From contig JAJRXF010000180.1 of the NCBI GenBank assembly GCA_024276425.1, positions 1 to 64,000 of the forward strand: DNA of 64,000 nucleotides. The letters run 5' to 3'. The notes under the pieces are model-generated. The model saw nothing but the letters and a program-made list of their open reading frames with translations. It had not been told where the DNA came from and searched no databases. A program made the position numbers and the translations under genes. This stretch comes from Actinomycetes bacterium. Its GTDB lineage: Bacteria > Actinomycetota > Acidimicrobiia > Acidimicrobiales > SZUA-35. Below, one piece after another: positions 28,286 through 38,821 of this stretch; position 1 is the first letter of the stretch; each line of letters starts with the position of its first letter.

Positions 28286-28986
28286 TAGTTGTGGCCTCCG
28301 TCGTGATCGCCTTGTTCATGAACTTCAGATTCCTCAGCACGATCGACCGCTTTGTCAGCAAAGGTTTGGCCCTTCTCCGGGTGGCGAACTCCGTATCCAA
28401 GTTCGCCCGACCATCCAATCTTGTTCTGATAGTCGGCTCGACCGGCGGGAGCGGTCGCCCTCATCCAGCCAGACGTATTGTCATCATCACCCGGCCGCCA
28501 GTCTTCCCAGGGCAGAAACTGGGGCCTGCCATCATCTCCAACCAGGAGCTCGTCCTTGGTGTAGATGGCGTCCTCCCGGTTCGTGAAACTGAATTCGAAG
28601 AGCTTCGTTTCGGTAATGGCCTGGGTCGGACAAGCCTCAACACACAAGTCGCAGTGGATACAGCGCAGGTAGTTGATCTCATAGACAAACCCAAAGCGCT
28701 CCCCTGGAGATTTAGGATCATCGATCGGGTTGTCCGCACCCCGGACGTAGATGCACTTCGCGGGGCAAACTCCAGCACAGAGTTCACAGCCAATACATTT
28801 CTCCATTCCGTCTTCGTACCGGTTCAGTACGTGTCGGCCATGGGCCCGCGACGGCTTGTCGATTTTCTGGTCCTTTGGCGACGGCTTGCCGTCGCTGTTC
28901 GGTCGCCCGCCTCGATATTCGGTGCTTACCTTCTGCTTACGCGGCCACTGCCGCAACGTGACCGCAAAACCCTCCAAGTATCCCAT
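28285..28986 (-). CDS. nuoI: NADH-quinone oxidoreductase subunit I (14-subunit complex)
   Basis: 233 aa. Two [4Fe-4S] motifs: [16 protein letters not shown] and [16 protein letters not shown]. Starts [14 protein letters not shown], as in actinobacterial NuoI. The C-terminus is extended by an acidic, His-rich tail ([15 protein letters not shown]). Relays electrons from NuoG to NuoB. Overlaps nuoH and nuoJ by single bases. Confidence 0.96.
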   Translation of the reverse strand: MGYLEGFAVTLRQWPRKQKVSTEYRGGRPNSDGKPSPKDQKIDKPSRAHGRHVLNRYEDGMEKCIGCELCAGVCPAKCIYVRGADNPIDDPKSPGERFGFVYEINYLRCIHCDLCVEACPTQAITETKLFEFSFTNREDAIYTKDELLVGDDGRPQFLPWEDWRPGDDDNTSGWMRATAPAGRADYQNKIGWSGELGYGVRHPEKGQTFADKAVDRAEESEVHEQGDHDGGHN

Positions 28987-30305
28987 TAGTGGCCTCCTTG
29001 GGTTGTACCGGTCTGATGGCCTGCCAGCGACTCAGAATCCTGCGACTTGGGGGCGATTAGCTTGAGGCCTTCCTCCGCCAATCGCTCGCTTCGTGAGGTG
29101 CGTATCGCGGCGTTCAGCATGGCATAGCCAAGCAGGCCAATGGCCAGTCCAAGGGCGATGACAATGACCAGGTCGGCCGAAGTGCTGTCAACAAAGGACA
29201 GATCACCGGATCGAACAAGTTGGAGCCCACCGAGCATTAACAGCCAGGCCAGAGAAATCGGGATGAGGACCTTCCAGCCAAGGTCCATCAACTGGTCATA
29301 GCGGACTCGGGGAAGAGTGGCCCGGAACCACACAAAGATAAAGAGGAAGACCATGAGCTTGAGGAAAAACCAGATGAAGCCCATGAACGCACCAAGGGGC
29401 AAGAGTTGGGGGCCAGAGGGGCCACCAAAGAACAGGGTGACGATGATGCCACCCATGGTCACGGTATTCATGAACTCGGCCAGGAAGAACAAGGCGAACC
29501 GGAACGATGAGTATTCGGTATGGAATCCACCGACGAGTTCCTGTTCGGCCTCGACCAAATCAAATGGCGGTCGGTTTAGCTCGGCCGTCGCAGCGATGAG
29601 GAACACAATGAAGGGGATCAAGCCGGTTGTCACCACATTCCAGCGAGTGAAGTTAAAGCCGCCGTACCCTTCGGCTACTTGATTCAGGACGATCTGATTG
29701 GTACTCAACGCGCCACTCACCAGGAAAACCGCAGCCAATGAAAGGCCGAGAGCTGCCTCATAAGAGATGGCTTGGGCGGTGGCCCGAACAGAACTGATTA
29801 GTGGATACTTCGATCCCGACCCGTAGCCAGCTAGAACGATGCCATACACGGCTAAGGAACTCATGGCCAAGAAAAACAGAATGCCGATGGGCACATCGGC
29901 AACCTGCCACAGAAACTCCCGACTTCCAAGAAAGCCGGGCAACGTGCTACTGCCAGATCCCCCATTGGAAAAGTCACCAGCAATCGGAACTACCGTGAAG
30001 GTTAAGAAGGCGGGAACTACCGCCAAGAAGGGAGCCAGAACAAACAGGACCTTGTCGGCCTTGGCCGGGATGAGGTCTTCTTTGAACAACAGTTTCATGC
30101 CGTCGGCCATCGTTTGAAGCAGGCCAAATGGGCCAGCAACATTGGGACCGATTCGGTTCTGAAGGCGACCAACAACCTTGCGTTCGAACCAGACCATCAA
30201 CATGGTCATGACGAGCGTAAGAACTAAGGCAACAAGGGCCAAGACAACGGCCAAGATGACGTCGCCAAAATCGACGCCGTCGGCGAGGAAAGGATGCCCA
30301 CCCAC
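28986..30305 (-). CDS. nuoH: NADH-quinone oxidoreductase subunit H (14-subunit complex)
   Basis: 439 aa, with the usual eight-helix core plus one or two extra C-terminal helices (about 370-395) and a charged tail, as in other actinobacteria. [20 protein letters not shown] is the conserved N-terminal loop, and [20 protein letters not shown] the acidic E-channel loop. Forms the quinone chamber floor. Confidence 0.96.
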   Translation of the reverse strand: MGGHPFLADGVDFGDVILAVVLALVALVLTLVMTMLMVWFERKVVGRLQNRIGPNVAGPFGLLQTMADGMKLLFKEDLIPAKADKVLFVLAPFLAVVPAFLTFTVVPIAGDFSNGGSGSSTLPGFLGSREFLWQVADVPIGILFFLAMSSLAVYGIVLAGYGSGSKYPLISSVRATAQAISYEAALGLSLAAVFLVSGALSTNQIVLNQVAEGYGGFNFTRWNVVTTGLIPFIVFLIAATAELNRPPFDLVEAEQELVGGFHTEYSSFRFALFFLAEFMNTVTMGGIIVTLFFGGPSGPQLLPLGAFMGFIWFFLKLMVFLFIFVWFRATLPRVRYDQLMDLGWKVLIPISLAWLLMLGGLQLVRSGDLSFVDSTSADLVIVIALGLAIGLLGYAMLNAAIRTSRSERLAEEGLKLIAPKSQDSESLAGHQTGTTQGGH

Positions 30306-32749
30306 TAGCGCGCCACCCGAATTGTCGTTACCGGACTGCTAACAGAGATCAACTCGCCAACGTCAAACCCTGGTAGGCGAAAGGGAATGTGCGCCGTTCC
30401 ACGAGGACAGGAATCATCGATGGTCACGACAAGATTTGCGCTGGCGCGTTCTGTCTCGATGGTGACTCGCTCACCCTCTTCGGTGGCCAACTTCTCGAAG
30501 TCGGACCTGGACAATGCCAGCCCAGCCTTCTCTGGCAGGCCAGCCAACGTGGCGGAGTTCTGAACCAAAGTCCCGAGATCCCACAATTTATGATCGACAA
30601 CAAGGGCAAGCCCATAGCCGTCAACCGCGGGCACCGCCTTGCGCTCACCAAACTCAGGCGACCAGTCTCTCGTCGAATCGAGCAATGGCCCGTCGTCACC
30701 ACGTCCCAGGTTGATCCAATCGACCTGAGAGAAACTCGCCACGTTGGCAGATAGGTCGATGCGCAGTTCTTCCAAGGTCGAAAAACCGAGATCGGCACCC
30801 AGCGATGCTGCCACGCCAACCGCGATAAGCCAGTCATCCCGAGATTGGCCCTTCGACGTTACTTTGGCCTGGATGGGACTCAGACGACCCTCGATATTGA
30901 GAAAACTACCATCAACCTCACCAAAGCCAGCCGCTGGAAGGACGATGTCGGCCAGGGTCGAGGAACTCGAAAGGAAGGTGTCAAGAGCAATAAGGTTGGT
31001 TACCTGGTCGAAGGCTTGAGCAGCCAAGGCTCGATCAGGAAAGTCAGAGAGCGGATCTGCGCCAAGAAGCAGAAGCGTCTCGATTTGACCACCAACAACC
31101 GCTCGGAGAATCTGCTCGGTCGAGCATCCTCCCTCCGTTGGAACCCCGCCCATACCGAAGCCCGGGGCCAGTCCCATCTCAAACGCACCCATCAGGTTTC
31201 CGCGACGTAGCGCAGGCAAGAACTTTGCGTTGGGGGCAATAGTAAGGATCGATTGCACCGCGTCACGGAGAAAGTCTGAGGACTCGGCCAGATTCGCTCG
31301 GCCCAGAATGACCGTAACTGGCCGGTCACTGCCTAGGAGTTCGGCCGCCGCTTGGAGATCGCTCCCTTCGACCCCACCAACTGTTCCGCTGAAGGACCCA
31401 TTGGCCATCGCCTCCGTTACCGAACCCAGGGCCCCAGGACGAGGGTGAAGGCTGAGGGCTGCATGCTTAGTCAACGATGTCCGTCGAGGTGTGATCTCGA
31501 CAATCGAGACCCCATCCTCAACCGCTGCGTGGCGTAGACGAAGGAAGAGAGTTGGCAGTTCTTCCTTTGGATCCCCTGCCATCAGAACAACAACGGACCC
31601 GGGTGCCACCGTTTCGGCAATACTCGCCCGTGGTAGGCCAAGGGCTAGATCAGCCGGAATACCATCGCCAAGGTCGGCATCGACATTGCTGATCAAGGCC
31701 ACTTTGCTCAAAAGCTTGGACCACGCATATTGAGCTTCGACGCTCAATCGAGCGCCTCCGATGACTCCTACTCGCTCGGGGTTGGCGCCGAGGGCGGCGG
31801 CCGTTCGTGCCAGCGCGTTGTTCCACCGAATCGGAGCAAACCCAATATCACTTGTCTGGCCAGAACCGGTCTTGACTAGTGGTTCCGTCAACCGACTCGA
31901 TGAGTTCGCCGACTCGTATCCAAACCGTTCCTTGTCTGACAACCATCCCCAATTGATGGCCTCGCTATCAACGCCAAGCACTCGGACTAGTTCATCTTGG
32001 GAGGATTGCAATGCAATGCGGGCGCCGGTGCCGTCAATGACGGCCGTCGACTCGGTCGCGGTTAGGTCCCACGGGCGCGCCTTGAATCGGTAGGGCGAGG
32101 CCGTGAGGGCCCCGACCGGACAGATCTGGACCGTATTCCCACTGAAATAGGAGGAGAAGGGGTGGTCCGGGAAGGTGTTGACCTGGGTCTCACTCCCCCG
32201 GCCCATAAAGTGAATGAGTGGATCGCCAGCCACCTCCTTGGAGAAACGCGTGCACCGATCACACAAGATGCAACGCTCACGGTCCAGGTTAACCAGGTCA
32301 CTGATCGGGATCGGCTTTTCGTAGTGCCGCTTCTCTTCCACAAAGCGGCTTTCACCGGGCCCATAGCTATACGCATTGTCTTGAAGTGGGCACTCTCCAC
32401 CCTTGTCACAAACCGGGCAATCCAACGGATGGTTGATTAGGAAAAGTTCGAGCACTCCGCTCTGAGCCCGCTGGGTGACCTCATTCTCCGTCTGTACCTT
32501 CATTTCCGGTGTGACCGGCAACATGCAGCTTGGCTGTAGGGCAGGACCGCGGCCAGTGTCGACCTCGACCAGGCACATTCGACACATTCCAACCGGTGTC
32601 ATGCGTTCGTGGTAACAGAATCGTGGAATGTGAACTCCGTTACGTTCACACGCATCAATCAGAAGTTCGCCCTTGTTGGCGGTGAGTGACTTACCGTTGA
32701 GGAAGAAGGGAACCCCGGTTGCCGCCTCGGTCGATTCGGTTGCAGTCAT
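30305..32749 (-). CDS. nuoG: NADH-quinone oxidoreductase subunit G (14-subunit complex)
   Basis: 814 aa. N-terminal 2Fe-2S domain (CYHERMTPVGMCRMCLVEV plus a further Cys: cluster N1b), then HPLDCPVCDKGGECPLQD (N5-type, His ligand), and CILCDRC..C with a distal CPVG (N4). The following domain is the degenerate molybdopterin-oxidoreductase fold with no Mo function. The N7 Cys set is not seen: the segment after CPVGALTASPYRFKARPWDL lacks the CxxCxxxC group. Overlaps nuoF by four bases. Confidence 0.95.
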   Translation of the reverse strand: MTATESTEAATGVPFFLNGKSLTANKGELLIDACERNGVHIPRFCYHERMTPVGMCRMCLVEVDTGRGPALQPSCMLPVTPEMKVQTENEVTQRAQSGVLELFLINHPLDCPVCDKGGECPLQDNAYSYGPGESRFVEEKRHYEKPIPISDLVNLDRERCILCDRCTRFSKEVAGDPLIHFMGRGSETQVNTFPDHPFSSYFSGNTVQICPVGALTASPYRFKARPWDLTATESTAVIDGTGARIALQSSQDELVRVLGVDSEAINWGWLSDKERFGYESANSSSRLTEPLVKTGSGQTSDIGFAPIRWNNALARTAAALGANPERVGVIGGARLSVEAQYAWSKLLSKVALISNVDADLGDGIPADLALGLPRASIAETVAPGSVVVLMAGDPKEELPTLFLRLRHAAVEDGVSIVEITPRRTSLTKHAALSLHPRPGALGSVTEAMANGSFSGTVGGVEGSDLQAAAELLGSDRPVTVILGRANLAESSDFLRDAVQSILTIAPNAKFLPALRRGNLMGAFEMGLAPGFGMGGVPTEGGCSTEQILRAVVGGQIETLLLLGADPLSDFPDRALAAQAFDQVTNLIALDTFLSSSSTLADIVLPAAGFGEVDGSFLNIEGRLSPIQAKVTSKGQSRDDWLIAVGVAASLGADLGFSTLEELRIDLSANVASFSQVDWINLGRGDDGPLLDSTRDWSPEFGERKAVPAVDGYGLALVVDHKLWDLGTLVQNSATLAGLPEKAGLALSRSDFEKLATEEGERVTIETERASANLVVTIDDSCPRGTAHIPFRLPGFDVGELISVSSPVTTIRVAR

Positions 32750-34182
32750 TTACTCACCTCCAGTTGCTCCACCGCATCGGGCCCAACAGTAGGTGCCGTC
32801 GCCGAGATCAGTTCACTCTTAGGAATCAGCGCTTCGAACTCGGACCGGAACCGGCGAACCGCCGAGGTGATTGGAGCCACCGAAGACGGACCGAGCGGGC
32901 AAATTGTCGTCTGTTTTGGAGGAAAGGGCACAGGGTCCAAATCCTCAGAAATGAATGAGGCTACGGGGTAATCTCCGGGGCTAATGCTCTGTCCAATCTC
33001 AAGAAGCAGGTCGAGGTCTTCGGGTCGACCGTGGCCGTCCGAAATACGCTGCAAGACCTTTTCTTCCCACGCAGTACCTTCGCGACACGGCGTGCATTTA
33101 CCACACGACTCCCTGGCATAGAACCGAACAAGCCGGAGACAAGCCTTGACGATGTCGGTTGTCTCGTCCATCACCATGATGGCGCCAGAACCAAGCATCG
33201 AGCCCTGTGATCCGACCTCAGACGCCTCGATGGGAAGATCGAGTTGGTCTTCAAAGAACCAGGGAGCAGATCCACCGCCGGGCACAAAAGCCTTCAGCGC
33301 GTTACCATCCCGGATTCCCTGACAGAACTGTTCGCCGTAGAAAAGGTCTCGGAAGGTCACAACACCCTGTTCGACTTCGTAAACCCCCGGCCGGTTGACA
33401 TGGCCACTGATGGCCAACATCCGGGTTCCTGGCGATTTCTCCGACCCATAGGATCGGAACTTGTCGGCCCCATTCACCATCAACCACGGCAAGTTAGCCA
33501 ACGTCTCGACGTTGTTGACAATGGTTGGCTTCAAGTAGAGACCCTTCGCGGCCGGAAAGAACGGTGGCTTCAGCCGAGGCCGGCCAGGGTTTCCTTCCAG
33601 GCTTTCGATGAGGGCCGTCTCTTCACCAACGATGTAGGCACCTGCGCCCCAGTGCAAAACGACATCGATGGAGACGTCAGTACCCAAAATATTCTTGCCA
33701 ACATAGCCCGCGGCATAGGCGTCGTTGAGGGCCTGGGCGATCCGCTCCTGAGCCAGGGCCATCTCTCCCCGGACATACAAGAAGCATTGATTGAGTCCGA
33801 GGGCATAACAGGTGATGACGCAGCCTTCAATGAGCTGGTGGGGGTCGCGTTCCATGAGGAGCCGATCCTTATAGGTGCCCGGTTCGGACTCGTCACCGTT
33901 GACCACCAGATATCGGGGCCAGACCGGTGGCATGAAGCCCCACTTAATTCCGGCTGGGAAACCAGCGCCGCCTCGTCCAAGTAAAACCGCATTCTTTACT
34001 TCACCCGCAACCTCGGCTGGTGAGCGCCGAAGGGCATCTTTAAGGCCGTCGTACCCGCCGGTGGCCAGAGCCCGAACCAACGTATAGCTATCCTCATGGA
34101 GAAACCGGCTGGTGACAATCTTGGGACCGTCATTGTCGACATAGCCCGCGGCGTGTGGGACATAGGCGTTCGTGGCCACCAT
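32746..34182 (-). CDS. nuoF: NADH-quinone oxidoreductase subunit F, NADH/FMN site (14-subunit complex)
   Basis: 478 aa. GRGGAGFPAGIKWGF is the NADH/FMN glycine-rich loop, NGDESEPGTYKDR the FMN site, and ESCGKCTPCREGT with a distal Cys the N3 [4Fe-4S] motif. Oxidises NADH. This gene marks the 14-subunit enzyme as a true NADH dehydrogenase; no counterpart lies in the other operon. Start overlaps the nuoE stop by one base. Confidence 0.97.
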   Translation of the reverse strand: MVATNAYVPHAAGYVDNDGPKIVTSRFLHEDSYTLVRALATGGYDGLKDALRRSPAEVAGEVKNAVLLGRGGAGFPAGIKWGFMPPVWPRYLVVNGDESEPGTYKDRLLMERDPHQLIEGCVITCYALGLNQCFLYVRGEMALAQERIAQALNDAYAAGYVGKNILGTDVSIDVVLHWGAGAYIVGEETALIESLEGNPGRPRLKPPFFPAAKGLYLKPTIVNNVETLANLPWLMVNGADKFRSYGSEKSPGTRMLAISGHVNRPGVYEVEQGVVTFRDLFYGEQFCQGIRDGNALKAFVPGGGSAPWFFEDQLDLPIEASEVGSQGSMLGSGAIMVMDETTDIVKACLRLVRFYARESCGKCTPCREGTAWEEKVLQRISDGHGRPEDLDLLLEIGQSISPGDYPVASFISEDLDPVPFPPKQTTICPLGPSSVAPITSAVRRFRSEFEALIPKSELISATAPTVGPDAVEQLEVSK

Positions 34183-34811
34183 CAGGCCTTTCCAGAGTCT
34201 TCGGGGGCGGGCTGACGGCTGGCAAACCAGCTTGGGGTTCCGGCCTCTTCGGGAGATTCATTTCCAGCCAGACGATCCGCCGGAATGTGCTGGCGCACAA
34301 GCCCGAGGGTTCCATGCTCTGGGAGGTCGCTCCTGTTGCCCGTGCGAATGTCGTTGATGAGTTCGTCAAAGTCAGACGTGGTCAGGCGGTACTCGTAGCG
34401 ATAGTTGACCTGCATGCATGGGGCCTCAGTACAAGCGGCTATGCACTCGACATCCTCGACGGTGAACAATCCGTCATCGGTGACATCTCCCGGGCGGACA
34501 CCAAGGGCCTGCTCGGCATGGTGAAGCAGTTCTTCTCCCCCGTTGAGCTGACAACTTAGGTTGGTACAGATATTCAGAACGTATTTGCCAACGGGTTCGC
34601 GTTTGAACATCTCATAGAAGGTGCAAGTCCCCAAAACCTCAGCCGGGGCAACCCCGACCAACTCGGCCAACTGTTCCATGGCATCAGCCGCCACATAGCC
34701 GTCTTGCTCTTGGGCCAGATGCAACAACGGTATGAGCGCAGACTTGGGACGGGGGTAACGCGAAATAATCTCTCGCGCCAGGGTTTCATTGGCGGCACTT
34801 AGCCTGCTCAT
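34182..34811 (-). CDS. nuoE: NADH-quinone oxidoreductase subunit E (14-subunit complex)
   Basis: 209 aa thioredoxin-like 2Fe-2S subunit (cluster N1a). Ligand Cys are in CTNLSC and VECIAACTEAPCM; GTCTFYEMF is also conserved. Family length is about 160-180, the excess being a Pro/Ser-rich C-terminal tail of about 40 residues. Partners NuoF at the tip of the peripheral arm. Confidence 0.95.
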   Translation of the reverse strand: MSRLSAANETLAREIISRYPRPKSALIPLLHLAQEQDGYVAADAMEQLAELVGVAPAEVLGTCTFYEMFKREPVGKYVLNICTNLSCQLNGGEELLHHAEQALGVRPGDVTDDGLFTVEDVECIAACTEAPCMQVNYRYEYRLTTSDFDELINDIRTGNRSDLPEHGTLGLVRQHIPADRLAGNESPEEAGTPSWFASRQPAPEDSGKA

Positions 34812-36142
34812 CGGTCGGACTCACCCATAATTGGATCGGCGGAGGACAAAATGGCAACACCGTCGGCTAGCAAGCCGCCAGCCATCATGTGCGGCAATGT
34901 TTGAATGTTGATGAAACTCGGGCCTCGGACATGCATACGATAGGGCTTGGAACCACCGTCGCTGACGATATAGCAACCAAGTTCGCCCCGCGGAGACTCC
35001 ACAGCGGCGTAGACCTCGCCCTCGGGAACTTTGAACCCCTCGGTAAAGATCTTAAAGTGGTGAATAAGGGCCTCCATTGATTCATCAATTCGAGCCCGAG
35101 GTGGCGGAGTGACTTTGGCATCCAGGGCGCGCCAGTCGCCCTCTGGCATCTTCTCCACGCACTGATCCACGATTCGAATTGATTCACGGATCTCGTTGAG
35201 GCGGATGGCGTAGCGATCAAAACAATCGCCATAGGTTCCGACCACTGTGTCGAAGTCAACCTGGTCGTAGAACAAATAGGGCTCGTCGTGGCGGAGATCT
35301 CTGGCCATGCCGGTCGAACGCAGGATCGGCCCGGTGGTCGACAGGGCAATGGCCTCATCCGCGGTAAAAACACCAACGCCTTGGAGCCGGTCACGCCAGA
35401 TCGGCTGTCCCGTCATCAGAATGTCGTACTCGTCGAGACGGTCGGGCAACATGGCGGTGAGTGCCTGCACATCTTCTCGCCAGCCATCGGGCAGATCGGC
35501 TGCTACGCCACCAGGACGAATGTAGTTGTGATTCATCCGTAATCCGGTTGTCTTTTCGAAGAACCGAAGAATTTGCTCACGTTCCCTCCATCCGTACAGC
35601 ATCATGGAGACCGCTCCAAGGTCCATACCATTTGTGGCCATGAACAGAAGGTGTGAGGCAATTCGGTTGAGCTCGGTCATGAGCATGCGGATCCAGGTTG
35701 CTCGCTCCGGAACCTCGATTTCCAGAAGCTCCTCGACTGCGAGCGAGAACGCCAACTCAGTGAAAAGAGGGGAGATGTAGTCCATCCGGGTGACATTGGT
35801 GGTGCCCTGGAGAAACGTTAGGCTTTCGGCCTGCTTTTCCATGCCGGTATGGAGGTAGCCGACGATCGGCTTGGAGCGAACCACCGTCTCACCATCGAGT
35901 TCAAGCATGAGACGGAGCACACCATGGGTACTCGGATGGGCTGGTCCCATGTTGATTAGCATGGTCTGATCGGTCTCGTCGTCAATGCGTTCGTTGGCTG
36001 TTTCGGCCATCCGAACTTCGGTCATCCGCAACACATTGTCCCGATGGGGCAAAAGATGAAGTTGACCAATCGGCCGACTTGCCGGGTCCGGGTTTTTTGT
36101 CGTATCTGCCCGGGCTGTCTCCTCCGAATCAATAGCGGTCAT
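34808..36142 (-). CDS. nuoD: NADH-quinone oxidoreductase subunit D (14-subunit complex)
   Basis: 444 aa. Core begins LINMGPAHPSTHGVLR at about 62, preceded by a roughly 60-residue charged extension; the ATGA overlap with nuoC supports this long start. Quinone-site His in the HPSTHG loop; C-terminus IMGESDR replaces the canonical GDVDR. Arg119 in TRMDYI corresponds to the methylatable Arg of NDUFS2. Confidence 0.96.
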   Translation of the reverse strand: MTAIDSEETARADTTKNPDPASRPIGQLHLLPHRDNVLRMTEVRMAETANERIDDETDQTMLINMGPAHPSTHGVLRLMLELDGETVVRSKPIVGYLHTGMEKQAESLTFLQGTTNVTRMDYISPLFTELAFSLAVEELLEIEVPERATWIRMLMTELNRIASHLLFMATNGMDLGAVSMMLYGWREREQILRFFEKTTGLRMNHNYIRPGGVAADLPDGWREDVQALTAMLPDRLDEYDILMTGQPIWRDRLQGVGVFTADEAIALSTTGPILRSTGMARDLRHDEPYLFYDQVDFDTVVGTYGDCFDRYAIRLNEIRESIRIVDQCVEKMPEGDWRALDAKVTPPPRARIDESMEALIHHFKIFTEGFKVPEGEVYAAVESPRGELGCYIVSDGGSKPYRMHVRGPSFINIQTLPHMMAGGLLADGVAILSSADPIMGESDR

Positions 36143-36696
36143 GGCCGCGACCCTTCCGCCTTCGAGGATCCCTTGAACTGCACCGGTATTGCCCCGATGG
36201 CATAGTCCTTGCGGAGAGGGTGACCAACCCAGGATTCTGGCATGAGCACCCGAGATAGATCAGGATGACCGGTGAAAACGATGCCGAACATATCAAAGAC
36301 CTCGCGTTCCATGAAGTCAGACCCTGGATAGAGCACAAAAAGCGAGCTGATCGTCAAGGCATCGGCGTTCACCTGGGTCCGCATTCGGATTCGGTCCCTT
36401 GTCACAAAGTTGGCAAAGCCTGCCACCACCTCGTACCGCTCCGGATTGATTCCCTCCGGGAGATCTCGTTGAGCCCTATAGGTCAGGTAGTCGACAGCAG
36501 TCAGGTCGATACACATCCTGTAGCCGTCCTCAAGGAGCGCCTGAGCGGTGGTAAACCACTGATCCTTGGATGGATGTATGACCCGCTGATTTCGGGAATA
36601 GCTGACCACGCAGTTATAGGCCATCTCGGGAGCTGGCTGGGCCCGAGCTTCCTCCTCACTGCCTTGTTGCTTCTCGGTGGCTGGGTCTGTAGTCAA
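36139..36696 (-). CDS. nuoC: NADH-quinone oxidoreductase subunit C (14-subunit complex)
   Basis: 185 aa. [12 protein letters not shown] and the C-terminal [25 protein letters not shown] core match the 30-kDa subunit family. Overlaps nuoB (upstream) and nuoD (downstream) by four bases each. Shorter than the 244-aa NuoC of the other operon and without its Pro-rich tail. Confidence 0.95.
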   Translation of the reverse strand: MTTDPATEKQQGSEEEARAQPAPEMAYNCVVSYSRNQRVIHPSKDQWFTTAQALLEDGYRMCIDLTAVDYLTYRAQRDLPEGINPERYEVVAGFANFVTRDRIRMRTQVNADALTISSLFVLYPGSDFMEREVFDMFGIVFTGHPDLSRVLMPESWVGHPLRKDYAIGAIPVQFKGSSKAEGSRP

Positions 36697-37280
36697 CTTC
36701 TGCTCAGATCAATCATGTGGGCCTCACCCTGGCCATCGAGTTGTTCGATCGTTACTCCCGCACCGGCTCCCGTGGTGCTTCGTCGGTGCAACAGTTCGCC
36801 GCTTTCAATCTTAAGATGAAGGGTGTTGATTGCGTGGAGAAGGGTCTGAGGTCCCGGAGGACAGCCGGGAGCGTACACGTCGACGGGCACGATCTGATCG
36901 ACTCCCTGGACAATGGCATAGTTGTTGAACATGCCGCCACTGGAGGCGCAGACCCCCATAGAAATTACCCACTTTGGCTCCATCATCTGGTCATAAACCT
37001 GACGCAGAACCGGGGCCATCTTTTGGCTGACCCGACCGGCAACGATCATAACGTCGGCCTGACGTGGAGAAGCTCGGAACACTTCCATGCCCAGGCGAGA
37101 GATGTCGTAGTGGGCCCCGCCAGTAGCCATCATTTCAATGGCACAACATGCCAGTCCGAACGAGGCTGGCCAACTCGACCGAGCTCTAGCCCAATTCACC
37201 ATGCTCTCAACGTGGCCGGTGATCACGTTGTGCTCAAGGGCTCCGATGCCATCAAACTCGAAATCGTCAAGCTTTGCCAT
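36693..37280 (-). CDS. nuoB: NADH-quinone oxidoreductase subunit B (14-subunit complex)
   Basis: 195 aa. Tandem Cys in [21 protein letters not shown] and APGCPPGPQ supply cluster N2. Unlike its paralogue (GSCANCGG), this one has a single Cys in the GVCASSGG motif, as in canonical NuoB. C-terminal 35 residues form a charged tail. Start overlaps the nuoA stop by one base. Confidence 0.96.
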   Translation of the reverse strand: MAKLDDFEFDGIGALEHNVITGHVESMVNWARARSSWPASFGLACCAIEMMATGGAHYDISRLGMEVFRASPRQADVMIVAGRVSQKMAPVLRQVYDQMMEPKWVISMGVCASSGGMFNNYAIVQGVDQIVPVDVYAPGCPPGPQTLLHAINTLHLKIESGELLHRRSTTGAGAGVTIEQLDGQGEAHMIDLSRS

Positions 37281-37810
37281 CAGGCTGCTGCTCCGTCTTG
37301 TTCAGGAACCGAATCTGTCGCAGCGTTACCATCGATCAAGGCGTCCTTCAGACTCTCGACCTCTTCGAAACGACCGACTAACCCCACCTTGCGGACCGTC
37401 GATTCCACGGTGCGATCCTCGTTGACCATGGGACTAAGGCGACGGTTGACCTGGAGGGTGCCCCAATCAAGGGCGCCCTTGGATATGAGATAGATGAAGG
37501 ACTCAAAGACAAGAGCCGAGAAGATCAGGATGGCAACAAGTCCGAAGCGACCGAGCCCCGCGTTGGCAACCGCCCAGGGATACAAAAACACAATCTCAAT
37601 ATCGAAAATGATGAAGAGCATGGCAATAAGGTAGAAGCGAACAGGGAACCGGTGTGGAGGCTCGCGACCGGGCACGATCCCACACTCATAAGGAGCGAGC
37701 TTTTCTTCTGTCGGCCGACTTGGCGAAACAAGCTTGGACACGACCAGATTGATTGCAGCAAATCCGGACCCAAGGAGTAACAGAGCCAACACCGGCAGGT
37801 ACTGGGCCAT
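37280..37810 (-). CDS. nuoA: NADH-quinone oxidoreductase subunit A (14-subunit complex)
   Basis: 176 aa from the ATG at 37810, selected because AAAGGA lies 6 bases upstream (an in-frame GTG at 37825 would place that ribosome site inside the gene). Three helices, with [11 protein letters not shown] loop and [14 protein letters not shown] non-standard acidic C-terminal tail of about 55 residues follows the last helix. First gene of the operon, only 63 bases after the preceding bc-cluster gene. Confidence 0.95.
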   Translation of the reverse strand: MAQYLPVLALLLLGSGFAAINLVVSKLVSPSRPTEEKLAPYECGIVPGREPPHRFPVRFYLIAMLFIIFDIEIVFLYPWAVANAGLGRFGLVAILIFSALVFESFIYLISKGALDWGTLQVNRRLSPMVNEDRTVESTVRKVGLVGRFEEVESLKDALIDGNAATDSVPEQDGAAA

Positions 37811-37873
37811 ACTATGTCCTTTCACAAATTGTCAGAGATGTCCGCAAATCGGGATACGGCGGTCTCCAGGGTA

Positions 37874-38821
37874 CTACGCAGCGGCGGACCGAATGGCCTG
37901 TTCGCGACGGTCACGTAAGTGCATTGACCAGACGAGTAGTCCAAAGATGATGCCGTTAAAGATGCCAAAGAGGGCTGGAGTAACCCGAGTTCCACCGAAC
38001 AATATCGGTAGCGGGCCACCACGATCACGTTCCATCACCACACTGATGACGGGCTTGTCCGGGTCTGGAGTAGCCACGGGCGGCGCTTCGCCCGGCAAGG
38101 CCGGTGTATCGATGACCCCTTGGACCTGGATGACCATGAGTTCTCGTGGATGCCAGAAACGTATGAACGTTGTGTCGAACTTGTGAAGCACTCGGTCATA
38201 CCAGCGAGGGTCCTCAACCAAGAGTGGTTTCCCACCAATGTTGTAGGCCCCAAAACGAAGGGGAACATAGGCTGAGGTGTTCTCGAAAATCTTCTCTTCG
38301 CTCAGATACTCATCGGCCGAGGCCTGAGCCTCCCCCCTTCGAGGATTCGAGGTAACCAAGTAGCGCCATCCAGCAAGTGAGTCGGTGTTCTTCTTGGCAT
38401 AGATTGATGCCTCTTCCTGGGCTGCCTCAGGGTCATCTGATTGCACGCCATCAGCAATGGAAAAGGTCTCCAACGCCCGGGCTAGTTCAAGTACCTCTTC
38501 GTCTTCAGAAAAGACCAAGCCATCATCGCTTAGTGCTGGCGCATCGGCATCGATCTCCACCAGTTTCCACGACTCGGCCTCACCCTTCCAACCAATGCCA
38601 TAAACGGTCCAAAAGACCCCCATCGTGGCCATCCAACCAAAGAGCGCGGCCGCCGAGATGAGGCCACCTAAGCGAGGGCCCGAGTTGGTCGAGACGATCA
38701 GGTATGTGCTGCCCATGAGCACGACGACACCGACCATAACCACCAGCACGCCACGGAAAAACGGGTCGAAGGCGACGCCACCAATGAAGGCCAGGCTATT
38801 GACCCCAGCAAGGCTACCCAT
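37874..38821 (-). CDS. membrane protein of the bc-complex cluster, unknown function
   Basis: 315 aa from the ATG at 38821 that overlaps the upstream TGA by one base (a GTG one codon earlier is possible). Two N-terminal membrane segments (about 23-45 and 52-75), a long polar domain (about 80-275) with an acidic stretch SEDEEVLELARALE and RWYDRVLHKFDTTFIRFWHP, and one C-terminal helix (about 285-305) ending in a basic tail. No cofactor motif. Not recognised. Position between the diheme cytochrome c and nuoA suggests an accessory or assembly subunit of the bc complex. Confidence 0.75.
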   Translation of the reverse strand: MGSLAGVNSLAFIGGVAFDPFFRGVLVVMVGVVVLMGSTYLIVSTNSGPRLGGLISAAALFGWMATMGVFWTVYGIGWKGEAESWKLVEIDADAPALSDDGLVFSEDEEVLELARALETFSIADGVQSDDPEAAQEEASIYAKKNTDSLAGWRYLVTSNPRRGEAQASADEYLSEEKIFENTSAYVPLRFGAYNIGGKPLLVEDPRWYDRVLHKFDTTFIRFWHPRELMVIQVQGVIDTPALPGEAPPVATPDPDKPVISVVMERDRGGPLPILFGGTRVTPALFGIFNGIIFGLLVWSMHLRDRREQAIRSAAA

